Source: Elusimicrobia bacterium GWC2_64_44 (GTDB taxonomy: Bacteria > Elusimicrobiota > Elusimicrobia > Elusimicrobiales > UBA9959). Taken from it: a stretch of DNA of 40,719 bases. The stretch covers positions 1-40,719 of the forward strand of contig MGUG01000058.1 in NCBI GenBank assembly GCA_001799845.1. The letters are read 5' to 3'. The notes beneath the pieces are model-generated. The model was not told the DNA's origin, did not search any database, and worked only from the letters and a program-made list of their open reading frames with translations. The number at the start of each line of letters is the position of its first letter. The stretch's first letter is position 1. Below, one piece after another: positions 10,046-17,304 of the stretch. The position numbers and the translations under genes are program-made.

Positions 10046-10089
10046 GCCCCCCCTATATAAGGAATTAGATAACAAAAAGGAGGGGGGGC
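10046..10089. repeat. Inverted repeat flanking an AT-rich core upstream of the sensory operon
   Basis: A 9-base arm, G plus seven C plus T (10046-10054), is matched perfectly by A plus seven G plus C (10081-10089), with 26 AT-rich bases between. Read on the minus strand, the core contains TTATATA, which could serve as a -10 for the operon starting at 9992, but I see no convincing -35. It also lies just downstream of menG and could act as a transcript end. The function is unknown. Confidence 0.4.
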
Positions 10090-10099
10090 GCAAGTGCCG

Positions 10100-10813
10100 T
10101 CAGGCGGCAGTTTTTTTTGCGGTGTGGACGGCGACGGCGCCGGGGAAGAGGGGGGCGGCTTTAACGCCGGAAAAGCCGGCTTCGGAGAGCAGCGCGGAAA
10201 ATTGGGCGGCGGTATGGAACTTTAAGATGGTATTGAGCAGGAAGAGGTAGGAGGACCTGCTTTTAGGGGAAAGCAGGTTCAGCAGGCCTATCGCGGACTT
10301 GACGTAGGCGCGCATCAGCAGCCAGATGAAAGGGTTTTCGGGGCGCGTGGTCTCGACGTTAAGGAAGACGCCGCCCGGCTTCAGCACGCGGCGGAACTCG
10401 CGCAGGGCGGCCAGCATTTTTTCGCGGTCGAGGTTGAGGTTGCGGGTGGCGAAGGAGATGGTGACCAGGTCGAAGGTGCCGTCGGGGAAGGGGAGTTCTT
10501 TGGCCTCGGCGCGCACGAAGGTAAGCTCCGGGGCGCGCTTCGCGGCAGACGAGAGCATGGCCGCGCTGAGGTCCGCCCCGGTGAGCCGGAGGCCCGGCCC
10601 GAAGGCCCCGCGGAGCGCCAGGCAGAAGTCGCCGGTGCCGCAGCAGGCGTCGAGCGCTGCGCGCGCGTCGGGCGCGGCTGCCCGGGCCAGGGCGGCGGCC
10701 CTGCGCCGCCAATAGCGGTCGAGCCCGAAGGTCAGGAAGGAATTGGCTGCGCCGTAAAAAAGGTAAATGCCGTCATAAAACCCGGCGATAGCCAGCTCTG
10801 TTTTAGACGGCAT
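10100..10813 (-). CDS. menG: Demethylmenaquinone/UbiE-type C-methyltransferase
   Basis: This 237-residue class I SAM-dependent methyltransferase belongs to the UbiE/MenG/COQ5 group. The SAM-binding motif LDACCGTGDF is at about 53-62, followed by GADLSAAML, a post-motif II region PFPDGTFDLVTISFATRNL, and a conserved LKPGGVFLNVETTRP block. The AxFYD-type N-terminus (GFYDGIYLFYGAAN) is typical. The family adds the ring methyl in the last step of menaquinone or ubiquinone synthesis at the cytoplasmic membrane. Menaquinone is the likelier quinone outside Proteobacteria, but this is inference. It lies 23 bases after a 57-codon gene and probably shares its promoter. No good Shine-Dalgarno is visible before its ATG. 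Confidence 0.87.
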   Translation of the reverse strand: MPSKTELAIAGFYDGIYLFYGAANSFLTFGLDRYWRRRAAALARAAAPDARAALDACCGTGDFCLALRGAFGPGLRLTGADLSAAMLSSAAKRAPELTFVRAEAKELPFPDGTFDLVTISFATRNLNLDREKMLAALREFRRVLKPGGVFLNVETTRPENPFIWLLMRAYVKSAIGLLNLLSPKSRSSYLFLLNTILKFHTAAQFSALLSEAGFSGVKAAPLFPGAVAVHTAKKTAA

Positions 10814-10836
10814 TCAGGACCGAAGAAAAAACGGAA

Positions 10837-11010
10837 CTACTTTTTCTCTTCTTTGTTGTCGTTCTCGGCCACGAACTTCTTGATGTCCTCGATCCCCTCG
10901 ATGATGAGGCGGGCCTTGGAAAGGCCGAAGGAGAACGGGTATTTGTCGTTCTCGTTGCGCTTGAGTATCAGGACGGGCTGGCCTTTGTATTCAGTTCTTT
11001 CTACGATCAT
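10837..11010 (-). CDS. Small conserved-looking protein of unknown function (57 aa)
   Basis: The frame can be extended upstream to base 11073, but the ATG at 11010 (MIVERTEYKG) is the better start: GGAGGA is spaced about 6 bases before it, and a good promoter lies just beyond, at 11058-11087. The product is a small, charged, soluble protein with a predicted beta hairpin (PVLILKRNEND), a helix (SKARLIIEGIEDIKKFV) and a lysine-rich tail. It has no cysteines or membrane segment. I do not recognise the family. Its fold pattern could suit a nucleic-acid or protein adaptor. It precedes menG by 23 bases and is probably co-transcribed. Confidence 0.75.
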   Translation of the reverse strand: MIVERTEYKGQPVLILKRNENDKYPFSFGLSKARLIIEGIEDIKKFVAENDNKEEKK

Positions 11011-11057
11011 GATCTTCCTCCACGCGCTTGCCCCCCTTGGGGCGCGCTTAAGCCCTA

Positions 11058-11087
11058 ATAATAGCACAAACAAAACGGGCTTTTCAA
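11058..11087 (-). promoter_or_regulatory. Sigma70-type promoter for the 57-aa gene and menG
   Basis: On the minus strand TTGAAA (11087-11082) and TATTAT (11063-11058) are separated by 18 bases. Transcription would begin near 11051 and give a leader of about 40 bases that includes the GGAGGA ribosome site of the gene starting at 11010. The surrounding AT-rich island stands out from the GC-rich background. Confidence 0.6.
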
Positions 11088-11133
11088 TAATAATATAATT
11101 TATTCATATTTATAAATCAAGGGGGGCGGCCTT

Positions 11134-11163
11134 TTGACGGACCGCCGGCATTCTTTGTAAGAT
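11134..11163 (+). promoter_or_regulatory. Candidate promoter placing the start site at the ATG of the membrane-protein gene
   Basis: TTGACG (11134-11139) and TAAGAT (11158-11163) are 18 bases apart. The expected start would fall at about 11170, next to the ATG at 11171, and no Shine-Dalgarno precedes that ATG. If real, the mRNA is leaderless. The -10 matches only four of six consensus bases. Confidence 0.4.
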
Positions 11164-11170
11164 TCGATTT

Positions 11171-11692
11171 ATGGGGAAAAAAGAACTGTTCTGGGAGCTG
11201 GCTACTAAAGCGGTAAAGACGCTGGTGGCCCTTTTTACGCTGTTCGCGATAGGCTATTTCGTGGAGCGGCTGCCTTTCGCCCAGGCGCTGCCTTTCATAA
11301 GCGCCAAGCTGCCGGTCAGCGTGTTCCTGAACGCCGTGGTCTCGCTGCTGGCGGTCGTGGTCTTCATCCGGTTCGGGGTGGAGGCTTCGCCCTGCGCCGA
11401 CGGCCTGATGGATTTCATGCCCGGCGCGGGCAAGTTCTCGCGCAGCGTGGTGAAGATCCTCGCGCTGCTGTTCTCGTACTTCGCCTTCAAGCCGGCGGTG
11501 GCGCCGTTCATCACCGATTACGAGTGGGCCTACGAGGCCCTGTTCCTCGGCTTCACGCTCTTCTACCTGGTGCGCGCCGGCCTGCATCTCTACGCCGCCA
11601 GCGAGAACATCAGCAAATTCCTCGTCGAGGCCCTGCGCCAGCCCGTGCCGGCCACCAAGCCCTCAGGCGGGCCGCCGGTGGAACGTCCGTAG
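11171..11692 (+). CDS. Small multi-pass membrane protein of unknown function
   Basis: The 173-residue product has about four hydrophobic segments: residues 17-36 (TLVALFTLFAIGYF), 52-70 (VFLNAVVSLLAVVVFI), 94-115 (ILALLFSYFAFKPAVAPF) and 121-140 (ALFLGFTLFYLVRAGLHLY). The C-terminal tail is short, proline-rich and cytoplasmic. I recognise no catalytic motif or family. It is monocistronic: divergent from the 57-aa gene upstream and followed at once by an intrinsic terminator. Translation may be leaderless. Confidence 0.75.
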   Translation: MGKKELFWELATKAVKTLVALFTLFAIGYFVERLPFAQALPFISAKLPVSVFLNAVVSLLAVVVFIRFGVEASPCADGLMDFMPGAGKFSRSVVKILALLFSYFAFKPAVAPFITDYEWAYEALFLGFTLFYLVRAGLHLYAASENISKFLVEALRQPVPATKPSGGPPVERP

Positions 11693-11696
11693 CGTG

Positions 11697-11726
11697 AAGG
11701 GCGGGGCGACCCGCCCTTTTTCTTTT
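11697..11726 (+). terminator. Intrinsic terminator after the membrane-protein gene
   Basis: The stem AAGGGCGGG (11697-11705) pairs perfectly with CCCGCCCTT (11710-11718) across a GCGA tetraloop, and is followed by TTTCTTTT. It is directional for the plus strand. The convergent oxidoreductase gene ends at 11737. Confidence 0.9.
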
Positions 11727-11736
11727 CCTGGGAATT

Positions 11737-12660
11737 TTACAGCGGGATGGCGGCGGAATGATCCGCGGCCGAAGCCGCGGCGTTCTTGAGCAGCTTCACG
11801 CAGTAGCGCGCGTTGCGCAGCCCGGAGCCGCGCGGCAGTTCACCTTCTATTTCCCGCCTGAAGCGGTCCAGCTCCGCCTTGAGCCAGGCGGGCCGGGCCT
11901 CGCCGGGCGCGGCCCCGTCGGAGAGCTGCAGGTCTTCGGGCGGCAGGCCCCGGGGCTCCAGGCGCAATACTCCGCCGTCGAGCTCCAGCGCGCCGGCGCT
12001 GCCGGCCGCCGAAACGCGCAGGCGGGCCTTGGCGGCCCCGCCGGAGAGGTGGATGAAGCCGTCGCCGCGGCCGAAGTGGACGTGGAAGGCGGCAAAGTCG
12101 CCAGGAGTGAGGCGCGCCTCCACGGCGGAGGGCGGGCGGCGCACTGCGCCGAGCAGCAGCGAAGCCGCCTGCCAGGCCTCCGGCGAGGCCGTCCAGTCGG
12201 CCGGGCCCGGCCAGGCCAGCTCCAGGCGCGCCAGCGCGAAGGTCACTTCCCCGGCCAGGCCGCGCGTAATGGCTTTTTCCAGCGCGCGGCAAGCCGGAGC
12301 GTGCTCCCAAGGCTGTGAGGCGAAGAGGACGCGGCCGGCTTTTTCTGCGGCCTCGCGCAGCTCTTCCAGCTCGCCCGTGGAACGGCAGAAGGGGGGCTCG
12401 CAGAAAACGTGGAGGCCGCGCGAAAGCGCCAGCAGCGCCGCCCGGAAGCATTCCGCCGGCGGCAGGCTTATGGCGGCGGCCTGCAGCCCGGGTTCCGCGA
12501 ACAGTTCCCAGGCGCTCCCGTGCAGGACCGCGCCGCTTAAAGAAAGGGCGCCGCGTCCGGGCGCGGCGCAGTAGGCCGCGATCTCCAGGCCGCCGGCCGC
12601 CAGCGCGGCGGGGCCGGGGCCGAAAGCGTCCGCGCCTCCCATGAAAGCCGTTTTCAGCAT
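11737..12660 (-). CDS. Gfo/Idh/MocA-family oxidoreductase, divergent
   Basis: The 307-residue protein has the family layout: an N-terminal Rossmann domain (residues 1-115) with strands at KTAFMGG and AAAISLPPAECFRAALLALSRGLHVFCE, followed by an alpha/beta dimerisation domain. Two hallmarks are degraded. The nucleotide loop reads MGGADAFGPG instead of GxGxxG. The invariant EKP, whose lysine is catalytic in family dehydrogenases, reads EPP at residues 88-90. The protein may have lost dehydrogenase activity, may bind a sugar nucleotide non-catalytically, or may be decaying. The frame is intact, and codon use is very GC-rich like its neighbours. It stands alone, convergent with the upstream membrane-protein gene and divergent from pilM. 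Confidence 0.7.
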   Translation of the reverse strand: MLKTAFMGGADAFGPGPAALAAGGLEIAAYCAAPGRGALSLSGAVLHGSAWELFAEPGLQAAAISLPPAECFRAALLALSRGLHVFCEPPFCRSTGELEELREAAEKAGRVLFASQPWEHAPACRALEKAITRGLAGEVTFALARLELAWPGPADWTASPEAWQAASLLLGAVRRPPSAVEARLTPGDFAAFHVHFGRGDGFIHLSGGAAKARLRVSAAGSAGALELDGGVLRLEPRGLPPEDLQLSDGAAPGEARPAWLKAELDRFRREIEGELPRGSGLRNARYCVKLLKNAAASAADHSAAIPL

Positions 12661-12712
12661 GGCTACATTTAAGCAAAAAATAGCGGGCCGCGGCCGCCTC
12701 CTGATTATCTTG

Positions 12713-12741
12713 TTGACTTGGTGTTGCTTTCCTTGTAATAA
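12713..12741 (+). promoter_or_regulatory. Promoter of the pilMNOPQ operon
   Basis: TTGACT (12713-12718) is followed after 17 bases by TAATAA (12736-12741) in a sharply AT-rich patch. A second -10-like TATACT lies at 12761-12766. The leader then contains a CCGCG/CGCGG hairpin and GGAGGG at 12818-12823, a rather distant 13 bases before the pilM ATG. Confidence 0.6.
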
Positions 12742-12836
12742 TTATTTAATATAAATGCTCTATACTGTGTAAGTCCGCGCAGGAACGCGGAGTCGGGGGT
12801 CGAGCGGCCCGGGGGCCGGAGGGTTTTAAAATCTAG

Positions 12837-13946
12837 ATGCTTTCAAACCTGGTAAAAATGCTGTTCCCGCCTAAGGACGTCATAGGCATAGACATCGGGA
12901 ACTACGCCGTCAAAATAGTCTGCTTCTCGGAAGAGAAAAAAGTCCTCAAGCTGAAGGACTGGGGCTACATTCCCCTCTCTATCAAGGCCGACGTTCCGCC
13001 CGAAGAGAAAAAGGCCATCATCTCGCAGGAGATCAAGACCTACATCAAGAAGAAGAACCTGCAGGCCAAGTACGCCGCCGCGTCCATCTCGGGCAACGCG
13101 GTCATCGTCCGCTACGTCAAGCTGCCCAAGCTCACCCGCAAGGAGCTGGACCTCACGATAGCCGTGGAGGCCGAGCCCTTCATCCCTTTCGACATCAAGG
13201 ACGTCAACCTTACCTACAGCATCCTTAACGACGCGCCAGAGGAAGGCGAGCCCAAGATCGACACCGTGCTGGTGGCCGCCAAGCGTGAGGCCGTGCAGGA
13301 CAAGATAGACATCATCTCCGGCGCGGGCCTCGACCCGCTGATCATCGACGTGGACTCCTTCGCGCTGGAGACCCTCTACGACCGCCTCGCCCCCAAAGGC
13401 GAGAACAACTCCGTGCTGCTGCTCAATATCGGGCAGAAGGTCACCAACCTCTCCATCATCACCGCCGGCGTCACGCGCGTCGTGCGCGACATCTTCATCG
13501 CCGGCGCCACGCTGGACAAGGCCATCGCCAAGGCGCTCAAGATAGACGTGGCGGCCGCCGACGCGCTGAAGAAAAGCCGCGTCGTGCTGGTCACCGACGA
13601 GGACAAAGAGGCCGCGATCGAGGCCTTCGACCGCGACGGCATCGCCGCCTCCAAGGCCGCCTCCGGCGTGCTCCGGGACCTCTATACCGAGGTCTCCCGC
13701 TCCATCGACTTCTACCTCTCGCAGGGCGTCGAGCATTCCATCTCGAAGATAATGCTGGCCGGCGGCGTGTCCAATCTGGGCAACGTCGGCAAGTTCCTCT
13801 CTTCCGAATTCAAGGTGCCGGTCGAAATAATCAACCCGCTCGCCTTCCTGCCCGAAATGCCCAAGAATCTGCCCAAGGACGTGCTGCCCTCGCTGGCGGT
13901 CGCCGCGGGCCTGGCGCTGCGCAAGATGAAGGACTGGGAAGAATGA
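12837..13946 (+). CDS. pilM: Type IV pilus assembly ATPase-like protein PilM
   Basis: This 369-residue actin-like (FtsA-fold) cytoplasmic protein begins with the phosphate-1 motif IGIDIGNYAVKIV at about 17-29. Further blocks are KLTRKELDLTIAVEAEPFIPFD, DVDSFALETLYD, SVLLLNIGQKVTNLSII (phosphate 2) and IMLAGGVSNLGNVGKFL (adenosine motif). PilM binds the short cytoplasmic N-terminus of PilN and links the pilus motor to the alignment complex. The gene heads a five-gene operon and its stop overlaps the pilN start by 4 bases. The ATG used has a distant Shine-Dalgarno, and a second ATG occurs at codon 8 but would remove little. Confidence 0.95.
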   Translation: MLSNLVKMLFPPKDVIGIDIGNYAVKIVCFSEEKKVLKLKDWGYIPLSIKADVPPEEKKAIISQEIKTYIKKKNLQAKYAAASISGNAVIVRYVKLPKLTRKELDLTIAVEAEPFIPFDIKDVNLTYSILNDAPEEGEPKIDTVLVAAKREAVQDKIDIISGAGLDPLIIDVDSFALETLYDRLAPKGENNSVLLLNIGQKVTNLSIITAGVTRVVRDIFIAGATLDKAIAKALKIDVAAADALKKSRVVLVTDEDKEAAIEAFDRDGIAASKAASGVLRDLYTEVSRSIDFYLSQGVEHSISKIMLAGGVSNLGNVGKFLSSEFKVPVEIINPLAFLPEMPKNLPKDVLPSLAVAAGLALRKMKDWEE

Positions 13947-14494
13947 TAAAGATAAACCTCATTCCGCCCGAGTACATTGCCAAGATCAACCGTAAGGTCG
14001 TGATCGCGAAGGTGGTGCTGGGCGTCGTCGTGTCCGCCGCCGTCATCATGCTCGTGTCCAGCTGGCACTTCGGGCGCTCCAAGCGCCTGGAGATGCGCCT
14101 CGCCGACCTGGAAGCCGAGATGGTCATCCTGCAGAAGGACGTGGACCGGGTCAAGGAGATAGAGAAGCAGATCGCCGAAGTGCAGAAGTACCTGGACTCC
14201 ATCAACAGCATCAACAAGAACCGCTTCGTTTACACCAGCTTCCTGCAGGACCTGATCAGCGACCTGCCGGGCACGATCTGGTTCAACAACGTCAACACCA
14301 CCCTGGCCGGCAGCGTGGTGAGCGTCACCCTGACCCTGAATTCCAACTCCGCCTACGACCTGGCCTACTGGCTGAACTCGCTTGAGACTTCCGGCCCGTA
14401 CAAGGACGTGACGATAGGCAATATCTCGGTCAGCGAGACGGAAATGGGCAAGAAGTTCACCGCCCCGCTGACGATGAAGTACAACTACAGGTAG
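13943..14494 (+). CDS. pilN: Type IV pilus inner-membrane protein PilN
   Basis: This 183-residue bitopic protein opens with the PilM-binding peptide IKINLIPPEY at residues 2-11. One transmembrane helix follows at about 25-43 (VVLGVVVSAAVIMLVS), then a periplasmic coiled coil (residues 45-90) and a ferredoxin-like domain. The INLLP-type tail is diagnostic. It forms the periplasmic alignment subcomplex with PilO and PilP. It overlaps pilM by 4 bases and precedes pilO by 3 bases. Confidence 0.93.
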   Translation: MIKINLIPPEYIAKINRKVVIAKVVLGVVVSAAVIMLVSSWHFGRSKRLEMRLADLEAEMVILQKDVDRVKEIEKQIAEVQKYLDSINSINKNRFVYTSFLQDLISDLPGTIWFNNVNTTLAGSVVSVTLTLNSNSAYDLAYWLNSLETSGPYKDVTIGNISVSETEMGKKFTAPLTMKYNYR

Positions 14495-14497
14495 ACT

Positions 14498-15046
14498 ATG
14501 GCCAACATACAGCTTACCAAGGAGCAGATGGGGCAGATAGGCGGCGGCATCCTGTTCGGCGGCCTGTTCATCGGCCTCTACGTCTTCTACTTCTGGATAC
14601 CCTACGCCAAGATGATCGAGGAGAACACCGCCAAGGTCGAGGTGATGAACCGCGACATCGAGAACGCCAAGCGGCAGAAGGCCAAGTACAAGGACCTCGA
14701 GGGCAAGCTGGTGAGCCTCAAGCTGGAGAAAGAGGCCGCCGTGAAGAAGCTGCCCAGCGAAAAAAAGATCCCCGACCTCATCCGCACCGTGACCCGCCTC
14801 AGCAAGAAGTACCGGGTGAACGTCACGGCCATCAATCCCACCGGCCAGAGCAAGGTGGAGTATTTCACCAAGGTTAATTACCTGATCACGGTGCGCGGCA
14901 ACTACCACGACCTCGGGCGCTTCCTGACCGCGCTGGGCCTGGAGGAGCGCATCCTGACCTCCGAGAACCTTGTTCTTAACGCCGGCGGCGGAGACAGCTC
15001 CGTCAGCGCCAGCTTCATTCTGGCGGCCTACCAGTATAACGGGTAA
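14498..15046 (+). CDS. pilO: Type IV pilus inner-membrane protein PilO
   Basis: The 182-residue protein has a cytoplasmic N-terminus, one membrane helix at about 14-33 (GGILFGGLFIGLYVFYFW), a charged coiled coil (about 40-90) and a C-terminal periplasmic domain with the PilO pattern (KVNYLITVRGNYHDLGRFLTALGLEERI). It pairs with PilN. The position between pilN and the pilP-like gene and the length support the call. Confidence 0.92.
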   Translation: MANIQLTKEQMGQIGGGILFGGLFIGLYVFYFWIPYAKMIEENTAKVEVMNRDIENAKRQKAKYKDLEGKLVSLKLEKEAAVKKLPSEKKIPDLIRTVTRLSKKYRVNVTAINPTGQSKVEYFTKVNYLITVRGNYHDLGRFLTALGLEERILTSENLVLNAGGGDSSVSASFILAAYQYNG

Positions 15047-15049
15047 ATC

Positions 15050-15484
15050 ATGACACAGCTCATAACCGTCCTCCTGCTCTCCTGTGCGGCGCCCGCCGCG
15101 GCGCAGGTGCAGGTTTCCACGCACGCGCTCACCGTTGAGCAGGCCTACAAGCCTGTTAATATGCGCGACCCGCTGGTGGCCTCCACGGTCTACGGCGATC
15201 AGAAGGGTACCGGCGAGAACAGGAAGGCCGCCGGGCAGGCCGTAGAGAAGGGGACCTTCAGCGTCTACGCCCTGAAGCTCACCGGCATCATGGAGGACTC
15301 GCGCGGCCGCGAGGCCCTGCTGCGCGACGCCGCGGGGGCCGTTTACACCCTGAAGGCCGGCCGCCTCACCGATTCCAAGAAGAAAACCGTGCCCGGAGTT
15401 TCCGGGGTAGTGAAGGGCAAGCAGGTCACCCTGATGACCGAGGACAAGAAAGTGCTCCATCTTAACCTGCGGGAGAACGAATGA
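15050..15484 (+). CDS. pilP: PilP-like periplasmic pilus protein
   Basis: The 144-residue protein has a short hydrophobic N-terminus. The sequence LLLSC at residues 8-12 resembles a lipobox, and PilP is a lipoprotein in Pseudomonas, but the preceding segment is short and lacks positive charge, so cleavage at AAAQ near residue 19 is the alternative. The conserved region (RDPLVAS, LKLTGIMEDSRGREALLRD, GAVYTLKAGRL, VKGKQVTL) is the PilP fold that bridges PilN/PilO and the secretin. It lies 3 bases after pilO, overlaps pilQ by 4 bases, and is transcribed with both. Confidence 0.85.
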   Translation: MTQLITVLLLSCAAPAAAQVQVSTHALTVEQAYKPVNMRDPLVASTVYGDQKGTGENRKAAGQAVEKGTFSVYALKLTGIMEDSRGREALLRDAAGAVYTLKAGRLTDSKKKTVPGVSGVVKGKQVTLMTEDKKVLHLNLRENE

Positions 15485-17244
15485 TGAAAAAATTCATAGC
15501 AGCCACCATCACGGCCGCCCTGCTGGGGCCTAACCCCGCGCTGGTCCTGGCCGTGGAGAACGCCACGGTGAAATCCGTGCGCGTGTCCGCCGAGAGCGTC
15601 TACATCGCCACCGACCGGCCGGTGGAGTACAAGGCTTTCACCACCGAAGAGCCGCCGCGGCTCGTGCTCGAGCTGATGGACTCCAAGCTCAAGACCCTGC
15701 AGGAGATCCCCGTCGGGGGGGCCACGCTGCGCAAGGTGCGCACCGGCCAGTTCCAGACCAGCCCCGTCAGCATCTCCCGCGTCGTGATGGACCTGTCCCA
15801 GAAGACCGCCTACGAGATCACCCGCAAGGGCACCGAGCTCGTGGTCATGTTCGGCGCCCGGTCCGCCCGCCCGGCGGCCCCCGCCGTGAAGGACGCGCCC
15901 GCCGACGCCCAGAAGGTCAAGGTCATAGCGCCGGAGCCCGCCGACGCCAAGCCGGTGATCATGACGCTCGAGCCCGCCCCGGTGAAGCCCTCCGACGTCA
16001 GCCGCGAGAACGCCCCCGCGGTCATCGCCCCGCGCCGGTCCTCGCCCTCTTCCTCCTCCCGCAGCATCATGGATAGCCTGCCCCGCGAGCCCATCAGCTT
16101 CGACTACAGCGAGGCCGACGTGCGCGAGGTTATAGATATGCTGGCGGTCAAGGCCGGCATCAACATCATCTACGGCGACGACGTGAGCGGCAACGTGACC
16201 ATCAGCCTCACCAAGGTGCCCTTCGACGAGGCCTTCAAGACGCTGCTGAGCGTGAAGGGCCTCGCCGCGCAGCAGGCCGGCGACAATATCCTGCGCATCG
16301 CCTCGCCCACCACGCTGCTGGCCGAGCAGAAGAAGGCCCTGCCGCAGACCCGGGTCTTCTTCCTGAGCTACACCAAGGCCAGCGAGGTGAAAGGGCAGCT
16401 GGAGTCGGTCTCCACCGCCGAGGGCCGCAACGCCAGGTACACCTCCGACGACTCCAATAACGCCGTGATCGTCACCGACACGCAGCTGGGCCTGGACTCC
16501 ACCGCCCGCCTGATCCGCAGCCTCGACCGCGTCCCCAAGCAGGTGATGATAGAGGTGAAGCTGGTAGAAGTGGCGCTGGACCATTCTTTCGACCTCGGCT
16601 TCAACTGGAATTTCACCAACGCCGGCGGTTCGGCCGTGGGCACGGTCAACCTGCCCGGCCCGACGCCCGCTGGTAATACGTACGGCGGCTCGCTGACCTT
16701 CTTCGGCAAGATCAGCGACCTCTCGTACAACACCGTCATCGCCGCCGCCGTGAAGAAGGGCAAGCTCAAGGTCCTCTCCGATCCCAAGGTGGCCACGCTC
16801 AACAATAAGGCCGCCACCATCAACATCGTGGACCAGGTGCCCTACACCACCCGGGAATCCTCTATCGGCTCCGGCGGCGCCACCGTCACCACGGACAAGG
16901 TGACCTACGTCCCCTCCGGCATCACGCTCAGCGTGACGCCCACGATAAACTCCGACGGGCGCATCGCCATGCACCTGGTCCCTTCGGTCAGCCAGGCCTC
17001 CGGCGGCAGCGCCACCACGCCGCCGCAGACCAACACCCGCAGCACCGACACCAACGTCATCGTGAAGAACGGGGAGACCATCGTGATCGGCGGCATGATC
17101 CGCGACAGCCAGTCCGAGGACGTCTACAAGATCCCGATCCTGGGCGACATCCCGCTGCTGGGCATGCTTTTCAGGAAGAAGTCCACGGCCAGGAAGCGCC
17201 TGGAGCTGCTGATCTTCGTGACCCCGAAGATAATGGAAGACTAA
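15481..17244 (+). CDS. pilQ: Type IV pilus outer-membrane secretin PilQ
   Basis: This 587-residue protein has a signal peptide (residues 1-24) and one AMIN domain at about 27-120, a peptidoglycan-binding module. A proline/alanine/serine-rich linker spans about 125-195. The N0/STN domain (SFDYSEADVREVIDMLAVKAGINI) is at about 203-275, the N1 domain (TRVFFLSYTKASEVKGQL) at about 289-350, and the secretin pore at 360-587 (QVMIEVKLVEVALDHSFDLG, VPYTTRES, VIGGMIRDS, IPILGDIPLLGMLF, ELLIFVTPKI). Having a single AMIN domain makes it shorter than many PilQ proteins. It is the last gene of the operon and an intrinsic terminator follows. Confidence 0.96.
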   Translation: MMKKFIAATITAALLGPNPALVLAVENATVKSVRVSAESVYIATDRPVEYKAFTTEEPPRLVLELMDSKLKTLQEIPVGGATLRKVRTGQFQTSPVSISRVVMDLSQKTAYEITRKGTELVVMFGARSARPAAPAVKDAPADAQKVKVIAPEPADAKPVIMTLEPAPVKPSDVSRENAPAVIAPRRSSPSSSSRSIMDSLPREPISFDYSEADVREVIDMLAVKAGINIIYGDDVSGNVTISLTKVPFDEAFKTLLSVKGLAAQQAGDNILRIASPTTLLAEQKKALPQTRVFFLSYTKASEVKGQLESVSTAEGRNARYTSDDSNNAVIVTDTQLGLDSTARLIRSLDRVPKQVMIEVKLVEVALDHSFDLGFNWNFTNAGGSAVGTVNLPGPTPAGNTYGGSLTFFGKISDLSYNTVIAAAVKKGKLKVLSDPKVATLNNKAATINIVDQVPYTTRESSIGSGGATVTTDKVTYVPSGITLSVTPTINSDGRIAMHLVPSVSQASGGSATTPPQTNTRSTDTNVIVKNGETIVIGGMIRDSQSEDVYKIPILGDIPLLGMLFRKKSTARKRLELLIFVTPKIMED

Positions 17245-17263
17245 CCGGCCGTGTTTCTGCGGC

Positions 17264-17302
17264 GAAGGGCCAGGGCCGGAACGGACCTGGTCCTTCTTTT
17301 TT
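17264..17302 (+). terminator. Intrinsic terminator after pilQ, abutting the next start codon
   Basis: GAAGGGCCAGG (17264-17274) pairs with CCTGGTCCTTC (17286-17296) over 11 positions including one G-U, followed by six T. The T-run ends two bases before the next ATG at 17305, so the hairpin separates the pil operon from the ligase genes or acts as an attenuator between them. Confidence 0.85.
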
Positions 17303-17304
17303 AA

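Noticed and set aside
10095..10118. Plus-strand hairpin TGCCG/CGGCA followed by eight T
   Set aside because: It looks like a terminator on the plus strand, but no plus-strand gene precedes it; it is the antisense of the lysine- and alanine-coding end of menG.
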